Below are positions 37,473 to 42,117 of a stretch of DNA of 42,117 bases, one piece after another. A program made the position numbers and the translations under genes. Positions within the stretch are counted from its first letter, which is position 1. Each line of letters opens with the position of its first letter. The DNA is taken from contig NZ_VTEH01000009.1 in the NCBI RefSeq assembly GCF_008180615.1, positions 80,422 to 122,538 of the forward strand, given 5' to 3'. Source of the DNA: Rossellomorea vietnamensis. GTDB taxonomy: Bacteria > Bacillota > Bacilli > Bacillales > Bacillaceae_B. A model generated the notes under the pieces. It was not told the origin of the DNA. It ran no database searches and saw only the letters and a list, made by a program, of their open reading frames with translations.

Positions 37473-39611
37473 TTATTTATCTTTGACCCTGAGGAGTCTC
37501 AGCCCATTTAACGTCACAATTAAAGTAGCTCCCATATCGGCGAATATCGCAATCCAAAGGGTGAGCCATCCTGGAATGACCAGGAGAAGCGCAAGCAGTT
37601 TGATACCTAAAGAAAAGGCGATATTTTGTTTGATAATGAACAGGGCCTTACGGCTGAGTTTTACCGTAAAGGGCAGTTTTCTTAAATCGTCCCCCATCAA
37701 GGCTATATCTGCCGTCTCCAATGCTGTATCGGTGCCCGCTCCACCCATGGCGATGCCTACAGAAGAAGCCGCCAGGGCAGGTGCGTCGTTCACTCCATCC
37801 CCGACCATTGCAACCTTCCCGTAGCTCTCACGAAGTTCTTTAATATACGCCAGCTTTTCCTGAGGCAGTAATTCCGCTGCTGTGTCACTAATATTGGTTC
37901 GTTTGGCAATGGCTGCTGCTGTTCCTCTATTATCTCCAGTCAGCATAATGGTTTTATTTATTCCCAGCTTATAAAGCTTTTCAACGACTTCTGAGCTGCT
38001 CTCCCTGATTTCGTCAGCGACAGCCGCCAATGCGAGGACTTCTTCTTTTGTACCTAATACAATGACTGTTTGCCCTTCATTTTGGAGATTCGCTATAGTC
38101 CTTTTTATGTCTTCTGAGAGTGGATAGTCCCTGACTTCCTCCATAAAAGCAGGGCTTCCTGCATAATAGCTTGTAAAACCGATTTTTCCTTGAATTCCTT
38201 TTCCTGTAACAGAAGTGAATTCTTCCACCTCTACCGATTGGTAATCAGCCTTTTCCTCTTCGGCCTGCTTCATAATCGCGGAGGCGAGAGGATGTTGTGA
38301 GCCATTTTCAAGGGCAGCGATCAGTTTCAGGTATTCATTCCTTTTTTCTTCCTTAAAAGAAATGAACTCTGTGACCGCAGGCCGGCCTTTTGTAAGAGTT
38401 CCTGTTTTATCAAAAGCGATGGCTTTCAAAGCACCCATTTCTTCTAAATAAATTCCGCCTTTAATCAAGACCCCGTTCCGGGCAGCATTTCCGATGGCCG
38501 TAACTATAGAAACCGGTGTTGAAATGACCAGCGCACACGGACAGCCGACTACGAGGACAGCGAGACCCTGATAAACCCACTCGCTCCATTCAGCATTGAA
38601 CAGTAACGGAGGAATAACAGCTGTAAGGATGGCGACCAAAATCACTGCGGGTGTATAGTATTTTGCAAAACGGTCGACGAATGCCTGTGATGGAGCCCGC
38701 TCAGCCTGAGCCTCTTCAACCAGATGAATGATTTTCGCTATTGTGGTATCCTCAGCAAGCTTTGTCACTCTGACTTCAAGCAACCCTTCTTCATTCAAGG
38801 TGCCGGCGTACACCTCATCATTTTGCTGCTTGGTTACCGGAACTGATTCCCCTGTAATGGCAGCCTGGTTGACTGCGGAAACACCTTTTTCAACTATTCC
38901 ATCCATCGCGAGCTTCTGCCCAGGCTTCACAATCATGATATCCCCGATTCGGATATCATCTATTTCAACCTGCATTTCCCTTCCATTCCTTTTAATCAAC
39001 GCTTCTTTTGGGGCAATATCCATCAGAGAGCGAATGGACTGCCGCGCCTTATCCATCGAATAGGATTCCAGGACTTCACTGATGGCAAACAGAATGACAA
39101 CCGTTGCCCCTTCTCCCCATTCGCCAATAAACGCAGCTCCGATTATGGCAATCGTCATGAGCGTCCTCATATCGAATTCGAGACGCATTAAATTTTTCAG
39201 GCCCGTTGTAAAAAGGCGATAGCCTCCAATGGCAATGGAAGCCAGATAAGCCAGGACCGACAAAATGCTTTCTTCACCGTAAAATTGTCCAAGCGACCAG
39301 CCCATAATCAAAAAGACGACCGAAAGCAGAACATTTCCGTATTTTTGGATGAAGGGCTGTTTATCTTCATTTGTAAAACGCTGGTTTTCAGGGATCAGTT
39401 TAAGACCTTCAAACGCTCCTGCTTTTTCAAGTTCTTCAATGGTTGTATCTCCATAGACAGTGAGCTTAGATGCTCCAAAATTAACATTTGCTTCAGAAAC
39501 ACCATCCAGGTGCTTCACGTTCTTTTCGAACTTTGCGGCACAGCCTGCTCAGGAAAAGCCCTGAACGCGGTAGGTCGTTTTATCTGCTGTCTTTACCAAA
39601 CCTTCAGCCAC
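37473..39611 (-). CDS. cadA: Cd/Zn-exporting P1B-ATPase CadA with an in-frame TGA at codon 21
   Basis: A heavy-metal P-type ATPase: phosphatase motif TGES, metal channel CPC (GCPCALVIS, residues 357-359 counting from the GTG), DKTGTLTKG (phosphorylated Asp about 401), HP motif (SQHPLASAI) and [10 protein letters not shown]. Full reading from GTG at 39611 (AAGGAGGTG upstream, 8-nt overlap with cadC) would give about 712 residues, the family length. Codon 21 is TGA (39549-39551) where the HMA domain expects the first Cys of CxxC: QGFS-(TGA)[11 protein letters not shown]. Past it the frame is intact; a GTG at 39518 gives a 681-residue product without CxxC. It could be a nonsense mutation, a sequencing error or recoding. 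Confidence 0.87.
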
Positions 39612-39972
39612 GTTGTTCCACCTCCTTATGATGGGTGATGGCAATGCTTATCAGGCTTCTGACATGGTCATCATCCAGGGAATAATACACCAATTTTCCC
39701 TCTTTGCGATATTTTGCAAGCCCCATATTACGAAGCAGCCTTAGGTGATGAGAGGCAGTAGCCGTGGTTGCCCCGACAATTTGGGCTACATCACAGACAC
39801 ACAACTCTTTTTCAAGACTGAGGGCATAAGCGATCTTCATTCTAGTATCATCCGATAATGCTTTAAATATTTTTGCCGCACCGTTTGTATTGGTTTCCGC
39901 AAGCTCCTCTTGGATGGAAGCCGCTTTCTCACTTTCAAAACAATTCACTTCACAAACATCTTTCTGTTTCAT
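39604..39972 (-). CDS. cadC: CadC, ArsR/SmtB-family metal-sensing repressor
   Basis: A 122-residue winged-helix repressor. The metal site ligands of CadC are visible: Cys7 and Cys11 near the N-terminus (DVCEVNCFE) and the ELCVCDVA pair in the alpha-4 region. The recognition helix region is TTATASHHLRLLRNMGL and the wing KEGKLVYYSL. It regulates cadA, with which it overlaps by 8 nt, and is released from DNA by Cd, Pb or Zn. Its likely operator lies just upstream. Confidence 0.94.
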   Translation of the reverse strand: MKQKDVCEVNCFESEKAASIQEELAETNTNGAAKIFKALSDDTRMKIAYALSLEKELCVCDVAQIVGATTATASHHLRLLRNMGLAKYRKEGKLVYYSLDDDHVRSLISIAITHHKEVEQRG

Positions 39973-39985
39973 CTCTTCACCCCAT

Positions 39986-40008
39986 CAATCAAACGTTCAT
40001 TTGAATAT
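39986..40008. promoter_or_regulatory. CadC operator candidate
   Basis: Imperfect inverted repeat ATTCAAATGAACGTTTGATT (minus strand; TCAAA/TTTGA arms), directly upstream of cadC, of the kind bound by ArsR/SmtB repressors. Confidence 0.65.
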
Positions 40009-40079
40009 TAGTATATGTAAGTTCAAGAAATCTGTCAAAACATTCTACAATTTGTGCTGTAACCCACCGACGTGCTGAA

Positions 40080-40294
40080 GTGGGCTGTCCCTCTTAGTAT
40101 GATCTCCCGTTAACACAATAAAGTATGAACAAACTAAAAAGAACCGTCCCGTTTTAGGAAGGTTCTTTAGTATTTTCTTAATTATTCCGGTTAGCAGCTC
40201 TTAGCTGTCCCCCTTATCCCACCGCAACAGGATTAGTAGCGCTTCAGCCCTTTAACGTATTAAGAGGGACTGTCCCTGGCAGCGCTTTAACGTA
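40080..40294. repeat. GGGACTGTCCC / TTAACGTATTAA small repeats
   Basis: Between cadC and spoVR: GGGCTGTCCCTCTTA, CAATAAAGTATGAAC, a hairpin AGAACC/AGGTTCT and AAGAGGGACTGTCCC with CGTATTAA twice. The same pieces occur at 17397. No gene seen in this stretch. Confidence 0.6.
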
Positions 40295-41713
40295 TTAAAG
40301 GTATTTCCTTTGTACATTACGTCCTTCATAAGTGAACAGCATCTGCTTGTTTTCTACCTGAGTTTCGATGTGAACGGGCCTGCCCCAAAGCTGATGGACA
40401 TATGGGAGCACCTTCTCAAGATATTTAATGTCCAGTTCTATGCCCTCATACCAATGCTTCAGATAGAGCTCACCATTTTTCATATAGTCACCGTCATTTA
40501 CGGTAATGAACGGAAACCCTCCGTTCACCCGCATTCCCACAAGCTGGTCCCGGACTTCTTTCCATTCTTTATCGACAATCTTATAGTCCTTACCCTGTTT
40601 CTGGAAAAGATACATATCCTCCCGCATTACCAGGTCCTTGGTCAAATAGTTGCGCAGGAAGGAAATATCCGATTCAATTTCTCTGACCTCGAACATTTTT
40701 TCCCTGCCGGATCCAGGCTTTTCGCCTCGTTTGATCATTGCCTCGGTTGGATTATTGTAACGCTCCTCAATATCTTCAAAAATCTTCAAGCCCAGATAGT
40801 ATGGGTTGATGCTTGTTTTCGAAGGCTGCACCACTCCGGCATTCAACTTGGCGAATTCTATGGATTCACCGCTGGTCAAGTCCATTTCTCTTATAATTCT
40901 TTGATGCCAATAGGAGGCCCAGCCTTCATTCATGATCTTCGTTTCCAGCTGAGGCCAGAAATAAAGCATTTCCTCCCTCATCATGGTGAGGATATCACGC
41001 TGCCAATCAGCAAGTTCACGACTGAATTGCTCAATGAAAAGCAATATATCCTTCTCTGGCTGCGGCGGAAATTTCTTTTTCACTTTCCTTCGTTGTTTTC
41101 TCTCTTTATTCGGTCCTTCATCCAGAGACCATAAGTCATCGTATGGTGTGATGGAAGCAACCTCCTCTTTCTCCCACTCTACATCCTCCATACTCCAAGC
41201 CAGCTTTGGCCGCATCAAGGAAGGATCAATATGCTCGTCAATGGCAAGAACTGCATCAAGAAAGGTTTCAACTTCTTTTTTTCCATGCTCAATTTCATAT
41301 TGCCGGATTCTGTCCGCCGTCGCTGCCATACTTTCAACCATATCTCTCTTTGTATTCTGAAACCTGACATTATTTTTGAAAAAATCACAGTGAGCCAGTA
41401 CGTGAGCAACAATCAACTTGTTTTGGATAAGTGAGTTCGAATCCAGCAAAAACGCATAACAAGGATTTGAATTAATGACGAGTTCATATATCTTGCTCAA
41501 GCCCAGGTCATAGTGAAGCTTCATCTTATGATATTGTTTTCCGAAGCTCCAATGAGAAAAACGCGTCGGCATCCCATAAGCCCCAAATGTATAAATGATA
41601 TCTGCAGGACAGACCTCATAGCGCATCGGATAAAAATCAAGCCCAAAACCTTTGGCAATTTCCGTGATTTCGCCAATTGCCTGCTGTAATGCTTTCTGTT
41701 CCTCTTCTCTCAT
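40295..41713 (-). CDS. spoVR: SpoVR family protein
   Basis: A 472-residue protein matching SpoVR (about 468 residues in B. subtilis), needed for normal spore cortex in that species: [67 protein letters not shown]-type segment (AHCDFFKNN), [24 protein letters not shown] and [15 protein letters not shown] are family hallmarks. The frame is open to 41842, but GGGGGGAACC before the ATG at 41713 and the family N-terminus decide the start. Monocistronic. Its biochemical activity is unknown. Confidence 0.95.
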   Translation of the reverse strand: MREEEQKALQQAIGEITEIAKGFGLDFYPMRYEVCPADIIYTFGAYGMPTRFSHWSFGKQYHKMKLHYDLGLSKIYELVINSNPCYAFLLDSNSLIQNKLIVAHVLAHCDFFKNNVRFQNTKRDMVESMAATADRIRQYEIEHGKKEVETFLDAVLAIDEHIDPSLMRPKLAWSMEDVEWEKEEVASITPYDDLWSLDEGPNKERKQRRKVKKKFPPQPEKDILLFIEQFSRELADWQRDILTMMREEMLYFWPQLETKIMNEGWASYWHQRIIREMDLTSGESIEFAKLNAGVVQPSKTSINPYYLGLKIFEDIEERYNNPTEAMIKRGEKPGSGREKMFEVREIESDISFLRNYLTKDLVMREDMYLFQKQGKDYKIVDKEWKEVRDQLVGMRVNGGFPFITVNDGDYMKNGELYLKHWYEGIELDIKYLEKVLPYVHQLWGRPVHIETQVENKQMLFTYEGRNVQRKYL

Positions 41714-41966
41714 CCCGGTTCCCCCCAGTAAAAATTTACACCTCGTCACCTTGGCTGCTCTTATTTGAATATATGAAATGGGATAAGGTTTCATGAGAAG
41801 AATAAAATGCTTATTAGTGAGGTTAAAAGAAACGGCGATCACTTATGGGCAATTTCACTGAAATGGAGAAAATATAAGAGTTTGCTGATGCATTGAGTTT
41901 CTGTTCCATGGGTTCTTTGCTGGCGGGCCAATATTTATAAAAAGGCGGCTGCAGGCATGATAGCGG
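41714..41966. other. spoVR upstream region
   Basis: No ORF with a ribosome site is seen. A mother-cell sigma promoter is expected by function, but I cannot identify one with confidence. Confidence 0.4.
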
Positions 41967-42117
41967 GGACACCTGGACTCCTTTTTCTCTCTTCTGGTGT
42001 CTCTCGAGGGCTTCTCGAAGGACACCTGGACCCCTTTTTCTCTCTCTGGTGTCTCTCGGGGGCTTCTCGAAGGACACCAACAACCCTTTTTCTCTCTTCT
42101 GGTGTCTCTCGGGGGCT
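41967..42117. repeat. 52-53-bp tandem repeat, at least three copies
   Basis: Units start with GGACACC at 41967, 42020 and 42072; the third is cut by the window end. Each unit holds GGTGTCTCTCGAGGGCTTCT followed by CGAAGGACACC, an inverted repeat (GGTGTC/GACACC, CTCGA/TCTCGA) that can fold. The third unit has AACAACC where the others have TGGACCC. Confidence 0.88.

Noticed and set aside
39549..39551. Firm assignment of CadA as a selenoprotein
   Set aside because: No convincing SECIS-like hairpin follows the TGA and the selenocysteine machinery cannot be seen here; mutation or sequencing error is simpler, so it is kept only as an option.
40310..41134. Long plus-strand open frame of 274 codons
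   Set aside because: Exactly antisense to spoVR, whose frame matches a known family; no ribosome site or family resemblance.
41823..42083. Minus-strand 86-residue open frame
   Set aside because: Mostly translation of the tandem repeat (repeated EALERHQKREKG-like segments), no ribosome site; a by-product of the repeat.

Overview
The window reads as chromosomal DNA of a low-to-moderate G+C, endospore-forming member of the Bacillaceae (Bacillus, Mesobacillus or Cytobacillus type). This rests on spore photoproduct lyase with its regulator SplA, SpoVR, a SigB-type promoter, a SigY-type ECF operon, many proteins recognisable as counterparts of B. subtilis ones (TcyABC, BmrCD, KtrD, CadA/CadC) and strong AGGAGG ribosome binding sites. 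I see no rRNA, tRNA, CRISPR array or prophage. All database-style identifications are from memory of the families, not from a search.

Layout. 1-330: 53-bp tandem repeats. 0.4-2.7 kb: cystine ABC transporter tcyABC (minus). 3.3-4.9 kb: NAD(P)-binding protein and a two-gene membrane-protein operon. 5.07-6.5 kb: a solo IS200/IS605-type tnpB element next to an aminoglycoside nucleotidyltransferase-like gene. 7.6-11.3 kb: heterodimeric multidrug exporter bmrDC, preceded by a short leader ORF and, further upstream, by a second small ORF with tandem terminators that looks like an attenuator. 12.3-13.7 kb: SigY-like ECF sigma operon with its own ECF promoter. 13.7-15.0 kb: repeat-rich non-coding DNA. 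15.0-17.3 kb: MFS exporter and a P-loop protein. 17.4-18.9 kb: a 22-residue membrane peptide behind a SigB-type promoter, a universal stress protein and an XRE regulator. 19.2-23.2 kb: cytosolic histidine kinase, GNAT, a catalytically dead arsenate-reductase-like protein, and splAB. 23.3-24.1 kb: nested dispersed repeats. 24.2-28.0 kb: thiamine-precursor ABC transporter thiYXZ with a thiamine-binding protein and TatD-type hydrolase, under a TPP riboswitch. 28.1-29.3 kb: aldo/keto reductase and FbpA-like protein. 29.4-33.3 kb: a peptide/protease/two-sensor module (see below). 33.7-37.3 kb: membrane protein, KtrD, repeats, GNAT. 37.5-40.0 kb: cadA/cadC, with a TGA codon in cadA. 40.3-41.7 kb: spoVR. 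41.97-42.1 kb: another roughly 53-bp tandem repeat.

The most interesting candidate system is at 29.4-33.3 kb. An HD-GYP protein with a multi-pass membrane sensor overlaps by ATGA a 21-codon gene for a basic peptide ending in KLTCWWCYLWKA. An intrinsic terminator follows, then an M50-type membrane protease with a PqqD-like N-terminus, then a histidine kinase whose membrane sensor is clearly homologous to that of the HD-GYP protein. Both promoters carry Spo0A-box-like sequences. I infer a processed peptide signal read by two paired receptors with different outputs (c-di-GMP turnover and phosphotransfer). This is not a system I recognise.

Other points of note are an in-frame TGA replacing the first Cys of the metal-binding CxxC of CadA, a pseudo-enzyme of the arsenate reductase fold, a putative ribosome-controlled attenuator, and at least two families of dispersed foldback repeats, one of them interrupted twice by a further family.
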